Shown: piece by piece, positions 1 to 28,930 of the stretch
Position numbering within the stretch: the first letter of the stretch is position 1
Layout: every line of letters starts with the position of its first letter
Assembly: GCA_030407085.1 (NCBI GenBank)
Contig: CM059583.1
Span: forward strand, 208,938,001 to 209,002,000
Direction of reading: 5' to 3'
Length of the DNA: 64,000 nt
DNA from: Trichopria drosophilae
Lineage: Eukaryota; Arthropoda; Insecta; Hymenoptera; Diapriidae
The notes under the pieces: model-generated
Seen by the model: only the letters and a program-made list of their open reading frames with translations
Databases searched by the model: none
What the model was told of the DNA's origin: nothing
Program-made: the position numbers and the translations under genes

Positions 1-3000
1 GTGGTTTTTAAAATTTATGTTTAGTAAAACAAATGTCTTAATAAGAAACAACGACTTTCAAAATATGGATATATCATTTTTAGAAAAATTCATAGGAAAG
101 TTCATGCCGCTGTATATCTTATCAGTATATATATGTTATATGTGACCATAATGACATTTCCAGAGGTTAGGATGTTTTTAGACGAAAAACAAAAACTTTT
201 TTCAAAACTGGACAATTTTATGCACTTTTGATTAAAACCTGGCATAATGAACCCGTAAAAGAACAGAAAATTCAAATATTCGATGTTTTTCTATTAACCG
301 TCGCCATTTCGGTTTTAGAAAACATTTGAATGCAGTTTTGACAACATCAGTCAAAAGAACATACGCGTAAACGGTAGATTCTGCCAGTCAATATTGATTA
401 AGTTTCTTATTGAGAACGCAGCTCGAAAATCAAGAAAAAACATGTATCTCTAGAACTTAATGGGTTAATATAACTGTAAAAACGTGAACCGAGTCAATGA
501 AGAACAAAATGAAGAAATGTTGCAGTAACTTTAATTCCTCTAATAAAATAGTTTCTTCTTATCTGGAAAAACTAATTTTCATCCTAAAAATTTACTTAAA
601 TTTGAATAAATACAATTGTTTTATAATTCTTCGAATAATTCTACAAATCGTATAATACGTCTTGTACATTTTTTTGCGATAAAATTCGATAAAGTTAGAA
701 ATAGAGTGTTTTTAAAAACTTACGTTATGTACTTCAAATAACTTTTCGACAATATTAAAATAATATTAAGGATTTTTAGAATTTATACATATTTGTTTAG
801 TTTATCCGTGGAGAGAAAAAAATGTAATAAGATGAAAAAGTTATGTGCCTCGCATTTGATCTTTGCTAACTTAAACGTCTTTGTGTTATATCTATTAAAA
901 GTAGCCTATCAATGTCTTTATTTTTTACTGTAACAAATACGAATGTTTTATAGATTATGTCACATAAATGATTTATTCTGTCAGTATTCATCAAATAAGC
1001 CGAAGAAATGTAAACGAAATCAATTCAATTGTTTCTTTTACTTTTCATGGAACATAAATAAGAACCAGGTTAGTAAAATGTATAAAAAAAACACTACACC
1101 CTCGTTTTATAATACGGATACTAGGAAAAACGTATACAATTTTTATATTTAAATGAGATTAAATAGTTACTTGGTTTTCAGTTTGTCATATTGTAATATA
1201 CTGCTACAAGATTCTTTTAGTGTTTCAGTTTTATTTGTTATACTTTATTAAGTACAATGTGTTAAGTACTATTAAACATTGCCTTTTTTAATACTAATTA
1301 ACAGTGCCAATCACAAATTTCATTTTGAAATAATCAACTTTATGCATTTAAGAATTGTTGATATTAATTTTTCGACCGTGACATTTAATTAATATACATA
1401 TAGTTTTGATATTCTTATGTCGTTTAATCTGGAGGGCAACAGAATTTAATAATAAAAAAATACTTTTTTATATTAAGTCAACGTTATACAGTGCATTCTT
1501 CACTTTTTCTAACCAATATTATTACTTATCTTGTAAATAATATATTTAGAGTTTCAGTACAAACTTAGGATTATAAAAAAGTGCAAACAAAAATTAAGTT
1601 ATAGCACAATCTTTTATTTTTATTAGTAAATCACATAAATATGCCAGCTCACTAAGCACAAATGCATAATAAAAAACATACGATTATTTTAAGTTTACGT
1701 TTTAAAATGAAGACGTGGCAACCAAATGTAGACTCGAATTTTTTACGATTACGGCTAATATGATTTATAGTCATGGGGAGAACTCCGAGACCTTGGATTG
1801 TTTTGGACCACTTTCCGTTTAAAGTGTGTCGCCGATAATCATAAGATTGTTAAAGAAACACGTTTCAGGATCTGTTCCTGCGTAATAATTGTAGTCTTAT
1901 TATATACACCTATAAGTATGGAATTTACGAACACGCAACTAGACTGCATGCAGTTCATAATTTATTTAATAGTTGATAGAGTATATATTTTATCGAATTA
2001 GGAACTTTCACTCTATTCTAATTCATTAATCATTGGATATCGTTACAACTTTAAATTCTTATTTTGAAATAATAAAAAGTTTTGAAAATGACTCGTTGCA
2101 ATCATGAACGACCCAACAACTGAGAAATAGTTTAACTATGATAACAAAGAATATTTTGTTGAAACTCTACAAAGGATTTTTTTTAATATGCGATGGAGTT
2201 AAGAAATTTTCACGGAAGTTTTCTGCGCTTGTCGACATAACAAAATGATGGAATCGAACCAAGCAACCGCAACAAATTCTATTGTATTTTCACGTCCGCC
2301 TATTTTACATCGGACTAATTGTACTATATATGCATATCGACTCGGGTATTCCGGAAGCGAAACACATAGTACCCGGCGATTGTGTGATTACGTTAATACC
2401 AGGTGTGTTAGGTACCGTCAAATGCATTTCCCCCCGGTACCTTGTTCGTAAAATATCAACTGGTCAATACCTAGATGCGATACCTAAATTAGTTCATTGC
2501 AAATCGACTCTCATTTACATTCCACTTGTCAAACCTGACATCTGAACTTGCTAACATTTCTTTTTGTTTTATTATGTTTATTTGCTGGTGCAGGTAATGG
2601 AGAATATCATTACGAAGCATTCATAAATTTGGATTTACTTTTAATACAGTGGCTTACATCGAACTAAATATTAAATTACACAAATTTATTATCAAGATTA
2701 AGTGTAGTTAATTAAGTAAAAGAGCTACATGTCAAACACTTCGTCCTTATATCATATTTATATTTATTGGTTACACCAGTGCAATTTTATCTCTGGTTTA
2801 TAACTGGTTTTGTATGCACTCATGTGTAAAAGTATGTGTGAGGTAGATGAATTGATGCACCAAAATAATGCGACTACATTGTATGCACTATTAAAATTGT
2901 GTATACGCTCTTCCAAGACAGAGCACTGGTATTTAGAGCACATTTACCTTATTTTGCTTGATGGCAAAGTTTCAAGCCGGCTAATAAGTTGAGATTGAAT

Positions 3001-4631
3001 AAGGCCAGCAACTTAGTTACGAAATGATATTTAAGACCGCGAATATTTATAATTCTCTACTATTTCGTAGCTCTGGATACGTAAACTGCCTTCGAATTAT
3101 TAAGAGTGCAACTTTACGAGATTTCAAATTCGTAGTACGCATTCTCATTCATGACGACAAGTTATGCGTGACATTTGTTTATGAATACGAGTTTGAATGA
3201 ACGTAGCCTTATTTTGATACATTTGTATGCAGTGTTGACAAAGCACGATTATCGATCAGGTGTTCACTGAATAGTTTTCTTTTCATTCTGTATATACTGA
3301 CATGTTTCTTCATATTTACTGTAGTTGCAAAAATTAAACCGTTTGCAATTTTTTTTAATTACCATTGATTTAATATTTTTGAGATGAAATGTAAGGATGA
3401 GAGTAATGCTATGACAAAACATAAGACTCGCAAATTCATTTTTCGTAGACAAGAAAATTCTGAAAGATTCAAATTAAAACATTTTTAAATGTTATAGTTA
3501 GGTCAGAAGTTATTGCAAGGAGGGGGTACTACAAATTTTAAAACAAACATAAAATTAAACAATTTCTTCTTTAATCTCTAATATGATCATTTGTGTTTAT
3601 TTTGAGATAATTATTGTAATTTAGTCGTTACTTATGTGTCCTGCATTAGGAAATGAGGGTCACCGTACAGTACGATACTTCAAAACAAAAAACAAACCAT
3701 CTTTATTACATCACTTCATAATGAGCACTTGAAAGTTTGAATCGGGGACATAAATATGACATTATGTAACAGTTATGTAAATGATGCATGCTATGATGGC
3801 GTCTTCTTTCTCACAAATGTACCTTTGTTTCCCAGACAAACATTTCTTTAACTGACTTTAAACAATGACAGTTCAGATATTCACAATTAACTTGGGAGAT
3901 AATTTTTTCTTTATAAAGTGCACTCTATTAATGACTTGTGTGCATGGGATTATACATTGTCTGCCATCTAAATTCATTAAAAATTTAATGTATTGCTGTA
4001 TTTGGTATTGCTAATTCACTAGCTCCTTAAAGAACAATTTAAAGAAAATTGTTGTGGAAAATACAGAATACATAGGTTATATAACACTGTTTAATTTTAA
4101 ATTAGCCAAAAACTACTGAAGCAGATGTTAGCAATACGGCTGTTAACTATATTAGTAATGACTGTTATTAATAAAGTGTTTACCTATAAAGAAAAAAGTA
4201 CTAATTCATTAGTAAAATTTATAACTAATTCAGTTTTAGAAAAATAGGTACTCAAAAATAACATTGATCAGTAAAAAACATTGTTGATGCAATTAGTAGA
4301 AGACACTTCGCTCCTTAATTCGTTATTTTTTACTATAGTTCAGATTTAGAAAGCAGGACATCCTAGATTGGTTGTCGGTCGAAAAATTGTCGTACCAAAT
4401 TTTTCGACTTATCGGTTGTTTCGTTTATCAGTTTTTCCATCATAAACAATAAATTACGAAAACCCCCTTTAAAAAATATTAGAACTTATTGATTTTAGAG
4501 ATTTTTCAATCGGATTTTTCATTTACACCTATATTATACTAGACGTCAAGTTAAATTATTTTCTTAACTTTTGTATGCAGTACAACATTTCGGAAAAATA
4601 AAATAATAACACAATGAGTTATTAATTTATC
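1..4631. other. Left flank, no gene recognised
   Basis: AT-rich throughout. Open frames here are short. A slightly GC-richer stretch at 2230-2545 has two overlapping frames (68 and 87 codons) with no recognised product. GAACTTAATGGGTTAA at about 453-468 resembles the right end of the TTAA MITE at 4632-5345 and may be a relic. Confidence 0.6.
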
Positions 4632-5345
4632 TTAACCCATTAAGTCCTGGATGGATATTTTTTCACTATAGTTTTCAAGGCTTTTGTTTAAAAAAAGGTT
4701 CTAAAAAATGTCCAGGCAAATATATCTGATGTAAAATTATCTCAACTTTCAGAATCTTTTATTAGATTTTTCAAAAAATTCAACCGTGAAAAACTATATC
4801 CGATTATTTGCAAATGAATATGCATTTTTCAAATTGTTTTCTTCTTTATATAATTTTTTCACATTGAAATAATTTCAGAATTCCTGTTTTCAGTGAAGAA
4901 ATAGTGTCCTCGAGTCTGGAAATTTAAAATAACATTTTTTCCTAAAATGTATCATTTTGAAAGAAAAAATTCCTGAACCTATCGCTGATCTTTTCGTGTT
5001 TTAGTCGCCATTTTGGCTACTTTCACCTTTATTTTCAAAATGTTAATATGCACTATCGAAGTCTCGAGAACACGATTTCTTTATTTCAAACAAGAATTCT
5101 GAAATTATTGCAATGTGGAAAAACCATATAAAGAAAAAAACAATTTTAAAAATGTTTTTTTTGAAAATAACCGTATATAGTTTTTCATGGTTGGATTTCT
5201 TGAGAAATTTGACAAAAGATTCTGAAAGTTCAGTTAATTTTAAGTCACATATACCTACTTGCACATTTTTAGAGCCTCTTTTTGCACTAAATACAACCGC
5301 AGAAAACTGTAGTGCAAAACGTCCATTCAGGACTTAATAGGTTAA
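4632..5345. mobile_element. piggyBac-like MITE flanked by TTAA
   Basis: 714 bp including TTAA at both ends (4632-4635, 5342-5345). Terminal inverted repeats are CCCATTAAGTCCTGGATGGA and its complement with two mismatches. Long internal arms also pair, e.g. around 4740-4800 with 5180-5240. TTAA targets with CC-starting ends are the piggyBac signature. No transposase is present. Confidence 0.7.
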
Positions 5346-6452
5346 AAAAATAGTCGATCAAAAACGATCGTTTGATTTGGAGGTCTAAAATATTATGTAC
5401 TAACCATTTTCATCGTTTTTAATCTTCAAAATTGGGTCACACTAGCGGTCCGTTGAAAATATTTTAAAATCCATGCTCAAAAATATTATTAAGCGAATCA
5501 TTACTAGCATTACAACTTCATCAAGTGATTATAATTATGAATCTGAAAAATTGAAAGGTCTGCTTGACACAATATCCCATACGAGATTAAAAAACGCAGA
5601 TATGTATATATAAAAGACTTTTATTTTTATGAATATAAAATTAAAAATCGAATCCAGTGGGGATGTCGCGTAATGACCCTCCTGATGGTGCGAAAATCTT
5701 TTTTATTACACCAGTAATTTTTTTGAGTGCGGTGCAGACACACGCAAATTTTAGTGTCACCTTATTGAGGCCAATCAATTAATGCGCTGAGTGACGCCAG
5801 TGTCGTCTGGTAGCCCCCTACTCTCGTATTGCTTGCCCCTCCTACTCTCTCAATGCCCGTGTCAGGCGCAAAATTGGGCTATATTGCTCTAATCTTCTGC
5901 AGATTGTTTTTATTTTTCGCATACTTTGAAAATGTCGATATATGAAGCGATTTGAAAAATACTCCGTTGTTCCATTTGATTAGAACAAAAAGATCTAATT
6001 CCCTCTTTTGCTGATAGGATCCCATGCAGGGGTCTAAGTAAATGGACGAATAACGAAAAGCCATCAATGTCGAATATTGTGGGGTTAATCAAAAGATACT
6101 AGCGCAACTATGTGGAAGAGTTCATCCTCACCTTGTCTCAATAAAATTATACAAAAGCTATGATGAGTGAGTGCTTTATACAATATAGATAGATCGTCAA
6201 ATTCGAAAGAATTGAATTTATTCTACTATCTTGGTCCACTTAATCTTGTTCTCCTAAAATCTTTGTCTTGAGTGGAATGTACTAAATTAATATCCTCTAA
6301 GTAGATAGTCAATGATCTGAAATATTGTTACCAAAATCTTTATGACCATTTGAGAATGTAGCCGTTTTTAAGTACTTTTAGAGCAGATATTAGATTAGAT
6401 AAGACAAACCATCAAATATGTGACTAATGGAGTTGTTTGGTTTTATTTGCAG
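5346..6452. other. Region upstream of Arl4, no gene recognised
   Basis: A GC-richer patch at 5650-5880 with pyrimidine-rich CCCCTACTCTC and TGCCCCTCCTACTC; could be a promoter or repeat remnant. Otherwise featureless. Confidence 0.5.
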
Positions 6453-22150
<15,698 letters not shown>

Positions 22151-23481
22151 GCCAGGGCTTCGGAGGACTGCTCATGCGTCTTCTGACAATGCTCCACAAC
22201 GAACTCGCCCACGATGGCAAACCTCTCTCCATCGCCGCGTTCCCAGCGGCGGGAAAGGCGGAAACCTAAAGAATCGCCTGCCAACAATAACAACGACGAA
22301 GACGACGTCGTCGACGGCGACGACGACGACGACGAGGATGCCGAATCTGAGGTCTGCGATGCCGCCGATAGGAGCGGCCTACTTTCCAACGCGCGAAAGT
22401 ACCCGGGCCTCGGTGATCGGAATCGCCTTTGAAGAAAACAAGAGTCGATCACACGACTCCACCTTTTAGTTTAGGAACACGAGCATCCGCTCTCAAGTTC
22501 CCAGATTAAGAAACGCTCGATTTCACAGGACCACTATTTCGAAACCGGCGATTTCGAATTGCGCTTCAGAAAGAACTCTAACTCTAAGACTATATTTGCG
22601 AAATTATTAGGATAATTAAACGAATTGTACAGGAAAATTGTTGAGAAATTATACTTGACACTTTAAGCGACGTTTCAGGAGAATGCTGACTATGGCTATT
22701 TCTAATTTTAAGGAAAATAGGCACAAATTTGTTGTGCCTCAAACCAAGTTTTATTGTATTGCAATTTGCTAAAAACCCAGCGACGGCGATACCAACTGCG
22801 CATGACGAGGACTGTGCGATTGATAAATAATACGATTTTCGTCATACATAAACAGAACAAGTTTATAATACTTTGAAAAAGCCAATGAGACTTTAAAGAA
22901 GTTCCGAATATTCTTCAAGGATGCTCTTAACATACATATAAGGACCTAAATGGTTTTACATCAAGACTACCGCAATATTGAGCTATACAATAACAACAAA
23001 AGGAACAAAAATTCTGTATTAAAATTGACATGAAATGGCGACAAATCAACTACCGTTGCTGAACGGAAAAGTAACTATTCACTAGATAAAAATGCAGAAC
23101 CAACACCGGTATGATTCAGAATTGACCATTGGAATAATTTTTCACCAATAACTAAGATTTAAAAATTAGAAGAATAATGTGAAATACGATGCAGCTTGTC
23201 TGAATAATTGTGTTCTCATGTACAACCTGAAAGAGCCTTTATACTTTATATACTTTTCGAACGAATATTTTCATGTCGATTTAAAAAAACTCGAAGTGAG
23301 TTTGAAAATGCCATCAGCCTAAGAATTGTATGAAAAATCCTGAACTGGAATACTCATATTGTAAAGTTAAATACGATGGAACTTCTCGAGTAAAAATATA
23401 CTTAGGCAATGATTAAGGCCTTAATATAGTTCTACTCGGGTGGTTGTTGAGAATTGGGCGTTTTGCGCAAAACACAATAAA
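22151..23481 (+). other. Putative Arl4 3' UTR with acidic-codon microsatellite
   Basis: Directly after the Arl4 stop the DNA stays GC-rich to about 22500 and includes a GAC/GAT triplet tract at 22296-22340. The first standard AATAAA on this strand that I found is at 23476-23481, so the UTR could be about 1.3 kb. A 72-codon open stretch (22214-22432) lies in the same frame as Arl4 but beyond two stop codons. The 3' limit is inferred. Confidence 0.35.
22296..22340 (+). repeat. GAC-rich triplet microsatellite
   Basis: Imperfect GAC/GTC triplets just past the Arl4 stop codon, the most GC-rich simple repeat in the window. Confidence 0.8.
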
Positions 23482-24448
23482 ACATATATTTGTCTTGGAA
23501 GAAAAACTATGGCGTTTGAAATGTTTTGGAAATTTTTGTATAGATACTAGAATTTTCAATTAATGTACCATTCTTCAAAGCGAATATGTATACAAATTAT
23601 TCCACCACAAATGCTAAGCAATTGAAGTGATTTCAACTACAGAACAAAAGTGACGAGAGATTATTATAACGAATTCACTTTTTACACCTTTATAATATTT
23701 GCGACTGCTTTGCTAGTAGCGGTAAGTCCTCGTTATCGTAAGTTTTCATAGCGCATGTAGCCATTCGCCTCTCGTAAAACAAATGATCGACAAGGGAGCA
23801 ATACTCGGTTCGTCTAGTCTTGTAAAAATCGCAGATTCATCCACGGCAGCGAAATACGTAAATCAACCCTTACCAACATTCAGATAACCAAAGTTAAGGA
23901 GCGACGTATTTTAATCACATTAATTTATTCATCGAATAAGTAGTTGATCAATTGAACAAATATAATTTCCTTAAGATTCATAGTTGCGCAAGTAAAATTT
24001 TTAGGACATTTCAAATTTGGCGAATAGAAAAAGGAAGGAACCGTGTAGATAATCTTGCGTAAACGTAGCGTATATCACAACTACGAATTATCCTGATATT
24101 ATCATTCGCTTGTAAGTTCACCGATGCTAGTCGACCGAATGATAATTATTGTTGATCGCCAAAAATTGTACATTTCAAGAGTTATTCTGTACGGAAGAAC
24201 TTGTCATTGTTAAAATCTCCTAAGTAAATGGAATGATTCGTACATGATTGTAAAGAGCGCTTTGTTCGAGACACAAATTTCTCTGCGCAATTACATTATA
24301 AATCAGTGCTTTTGAGGTAAAAGAAACGAAGAATTTCTGAGCGATAAATGTGCAGCTTTTTGCCGATTGCTTGACGATTATCGACGACGGACATATGTTC
24401 CCTAGCATGACTGAAGCATAGAAGAAGAGGTGGCAATATCCTGCCGGA

Positions 24449-24469
24449 GCAAATATATATATATATATA
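24449..24469. repeat. (AT)n microsatellite
   Basis: About ten AT dinucleotides. Confidence 0.85.
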
Positions 24470-27122
24470 GATAAAAACTGCATACTGACCAGTGTAGTAA
24501 GTGTAAATCAGTGGAGTATCGAATGGAAAGTAGTTGAACAGTAAAACTGTATATGCGAAAAGAAACAGATCCGACGTGCGCGTTGTTACGTATTGTTGAT
24601 GTTGTTAATATTGTTGTTATGGACGGTGAAGCGGATGAGTGTCCTCTCGATCGGAATGTGTACAAAATTCAGTGACGGATATACTACCCCTGATAATTAT
24701 TTCGCTTCGGAAGGAAATACGGTTTGGAGGATAAATTTGCATTTCGTCTGAACGTTCGAGCGCGACATCACTCTCGGAGATCTAGAAAGTAGCATGTAAA
24801 GTTTCTGTTGTCTTGTACATGATGTTTGTTCAACGCATCAAAGCATGGCGTGTTGATATTTTCGATATAGTGACTTTGGAAAACCGTGTAGAGTGTATGC
24901 TTCTTATCGGGTTTGACTTTGGCAGCTGATAGCTATATTGAAAAAACAATCCAAAATTGGATGAATGTTGGAAGTTTGTTGTTTCTAAGTTTGATCGAGT
25001 GAAAATGCAGTCGTTAATTCGTGTTTTATATGTAAAATCTTTTATATATTAACTTTGTTGCATTGATATTTTATGTAATCAGTGAAACTTCTCAAAGATA
25101 CTAAATTGTACAGCCATATACAATCAATTTTATGCTAAAGTTAGTTTTCAATGAATACATTTATCACCCATTATCCCTTCAAATTTTGTTCCAGAGTCGG
25201 TAGTTATCTGTGTAGCTTTTCATTCTAGGTGCAGTAACTTTAAATTAATTACTGGCATTCTTGAATGTCCTGGATAAATTACCAATCTTATCGAGTTCCA
25301 TGTCAACGAACCCAACGTTTCGATTCTGAGATTATCTAATACATAGAAACAATACAGTTTTTAATTAAATTAAATCCAACCGAGGTTAGCTCTAACATAT
25401 CATCGATGTCTTTTGTAAACTAACAATAAAGCTACTAAATTCATCTACAATAATAATTTTTTGTAATAATACTATTTCTATCAAGAGCACTCGACTATTT
25501 AATTAATCAATTCGTAATCTGATCACCTTCTTCAGTACCAGTATGTAATAATAAATAATTCTGTCTTTAGATTAGAGCTTGTGATATTAAAAGTGCTCGT
25601 AATATTTTTTGTTTAATTCCAAAGAAAAGTATGTAACTCATTAACGTATTAATATAAATTTTTGTTGTAAATACTTTAAAATTTACGTGTTTAAATTGAC
25701 CATTTTGTCAGGTGCTCGAAAAAGTCTTGGACCATTAATGTTTCTATTACCTTGTCCATTTTCAACGCGACTGTAACAAAAATTTACATTACCTAACATA
25801 TCATATGTTATTATTGTTGAATTGGTCTCATTCTCAAAGAAGTTACTGATTTTATTCACACGGACTTGTGTGGAATATAATATTTTAAATGAATTGTACA
25901 GTAATCTCTGATGTTAGTCGACTGTATTTTCACTCGAAGACCTTTAAAAGAGTTTCAAAATCCGCGCAATAATTTTACAATTTGCCGGTAAGTTTACGTG
26001 TGAATTTCAAATTCGCTAATACACAAATATTTACGCGTATGCAATTTATTGTTGTCTCATGATCGTCGTCTATATTATGTCTCGTTATAATAGAAACTGC
26101 GTTATGAGTCTGTATATGTGGAATGCAAGCGAGAGAGATCAGTGCGAAACGTAGGACACTAGGTTGCCAGTCGACCCCGGATCATTGCACTCAAAACATA
26201 TTAATCGAATCAGTAAGGGTCACTTAACGCCAAGGAATTTCAATTTGAACAAAACTTTCGTGGCAAAAAATCGGTAATTTTACCAAAACAACGATAAAAA
26301 AATATTTTCAATAGTAATATTTCGTTAATTATTGGGCAGGAAACGTTTTTTGCAATTTCTTAGCGTTGAATGATTACTTGAAACTGAGAAATTTCATACG
26401 GAGCTTTTTCAACCGATAGATTTCTAGTGTTTACGACGTCTTATCTCGGTGGGCGGATATGCTATATGCGTATGCAACGTGAGAAATAAATCTTAATAAG
26501 ATTCCATTTCATTTTGTATCATTGTTCTGACGTGTCGAATTTCGTACACGAGGCTAGCGAATCGAATATACGCTGAACGAAAAAGCGTCAACGTCTTCAG
26601 AGTATATGCAAACCCACTCGCCTATACACCACCGAACTAACGTCATCTAGAAACAAAAATTCAGTCATATTTGAGTCCTTTTATTCTATGTACATTAATA
26701 GAAGAATGTTTTTATAATGTCTATAATGTTAAGATTCTCGTTTTTAAAAATATATTCTCTATAAGTAATGTGTAATCTTCTTCTTTCCCGTTAATCCTGT
26801 ATTCCGTAGTAACTAAATTGTTTTCCATTTCCCTGCAATGTCCTATTAATTACTTATATCATGAAATTCAATTTAATATTCGATTAAATAAATAAAAACT
26901 AGTCCATGGTAGATATTTAGAAAAAGATAAAATTGGTGGCTAATCAGCGAATAAGAAATAATAAAAATTTAAGAATTCATACCAACATGTTTGATTAACA
27001 ATTAACATACTTGCACAAGGCAAATTATAAGTTTCTTCTTGACCGTAATAATAAATTAATAAATTAATGTAAGAATTAGTCTCGGTAATATCGGTCTAAT
27101 TAAGTAAATAAAAAGAACAACA

Positions 27123-27536
27123 AATTTAGTAAATACAAACGGGTTGTCGATTTTCAACCACTAAATATGTGAAAAAAAAAGGTGAAAAAAGCCGTGATTG
27201 TGATTTATTATCGCGACTGAAATTTTAATTTTTCTGCCTGTATTTAAATAAAGAAGAATCATTTTAATAACGAAAATTCAGTTTCCCTCTAGCGATAATA
27301 ATATAACAACTGCTTATTAAGTAAAAAATATACGTTTCGTCCAAATGTACTGGGTGGACTCGTCAGTATTTTGGACGAAACGTATATTTTTTACTTTATT
27401 TTTATTAATGATTCTTATTTTATTTAAATACAGGCAGAAAAATTAAAATTTCAGTCGGGATAATAAATCAAAATCACGGCTTTTTTTCACATATTTAGTG
27501 GTTGAAAATCGACAACTCGTTTATATTTACTAAATT
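27123..27536. repeat. Foldback element with central hairpin
   Basis: Arms AATTTAGTAAATACAAACG to the complement at 27536 pair over roughly 150 bp (ACCACTAAATATGTGAAAAA and CAGGCAGAAAAATT are landmarks). The centre is a further strong hairpin with ATATACGTTTCGTCC and its complement. The left arm has an extra ~50 bp absent from the right. Confidence 0.72.
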
Positions 27537-28403
27537 ACTTACATTAACATGTTTGATTACTTCGTGAAAATAGATATTAGTTTTAATCTTTTCTATTTAA
27601 TAATCTCCGCATTCTAAATTCTCTTAAGGCGAAATTGACTTCATTATAGTGAAGCAGTGAGAATCTTTCAAAGTCAAGTTTAACTTCATATCAAAGTGAA
27701 ATTCCTCCTTAGCCAAATGATGGAATGAAATTTCTCATTACTTCACTATAGTATTTCGTATCAAAATCCAACTTGAAAAATATTGTTAAGTACTTATCCT
27801 ACTATTCTCGAGGTTGTTATTCAAGATTCCGAGATCAAAGTTGAGTTTCATACATCAAAAATTATAATCTGGCTTTAAATTTAAAGAAAACTGCCAAAAA
27901 AATTGAGAAATATTTCATTGAATTTTTTTCGAGCTGTATCAGAATATTACGATTCTATTGAAACTATAGACAAAAGTGGCTAAAATATTTGAAATTTAAG
28001 ACAAAATTTTAAATTTGTCCAGTGCTCTATTGAAAAGAGCTCGCAGTGAACATTTCTTTAAAAAATTGCTGGACGCTGCACCTCACAAACTATGAGCTTC
28101 TTTTGAAAAAACAAAGTAAACGTCAAGGAGTGCATTAACAATTTTTCAGATTTTTTAATAGTTATTTTTGTATCAAGGGCGTAAAGTGGAGTTTTACTCA
28201 AAGCATTAGAGATCAAAATTGCTCATTCAATGCTCGGCTAGATTCAAAAATAATCCCAAGATCCTTAATCTTGTCAATGCGATTTAAGACAATATTAATA
28301 TAAGTGTACTTATATTTGAATTTAGTGTTTGTTATGGTTACTGCAGCATCTGCGCAGTCATTAAATAAATTAATAAAAATATTTTTCTATTCAGAAAACT
28401 ATA

Positions 28404-28427
28404 ATTATTATTATTATTATTATTATA
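28404..28427. repeat. (ATT)n microsatellite
   Basis: About eight ATT triplets. Confidence 0.85.
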
Positions 28428-28740
28428 AATAACTAAAATTCTATAGATTTGATAGTGTTTCATTCTCAATAATACGAAACTCTCGTACCGATTTTTACGT
28501 ATTCACTGTCACGACCGTTTTTAAACATTATAAAAACGTTTATTTCATGCAATTTTTCAACAGATATAAGACCAAAGATTTTTGGGCTATCGAAATCTAC
28601 AGAGAAAATAAATAAATATGCCGTTGCACACAAAATTTACTGACATATTTAAATCGAAACTATCACGACGAAATTTTATCCAAAATGTCACGACCTTCAT
28701 CAACACCAATAAAATATGCACATTTGTTTTGTGTACTCTC

Positions 28741-28930
28741 TACATTCCTTGGAGTCAAAATTGAGCCACCCTTTTATTAAGTGTGAAAATTTCACTCTAT
28801 GAATAGTGACAATTTATTCCATTAAGAATGAAAGAAAAAAATTCAATTCAAAGAGTGTGAAATATCACTCTCAATAGAGGAAAAGAAAAAGCTCGCCAAA
28901 AATGGCTTAATTTTCACTCCAAGGAATTTA
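28741..28930. repeat. Short inverted-repeat element (MITE-like)
   Basis: Ends ATTCCTTGGAGTCAAAATTG and its complement CTTAATTTTCACTCCAAGGAAT, with further pairing of AGTGTGAAA/TTTCACTCT inside; 190 bp. Confidence 0.6.

Noticed and set aside
2233..2310. tRNA-like B-box (GGTTCGATTCC) on the minus strand
   Set aside because: No matching A-box or cloverleaf could be built around it.
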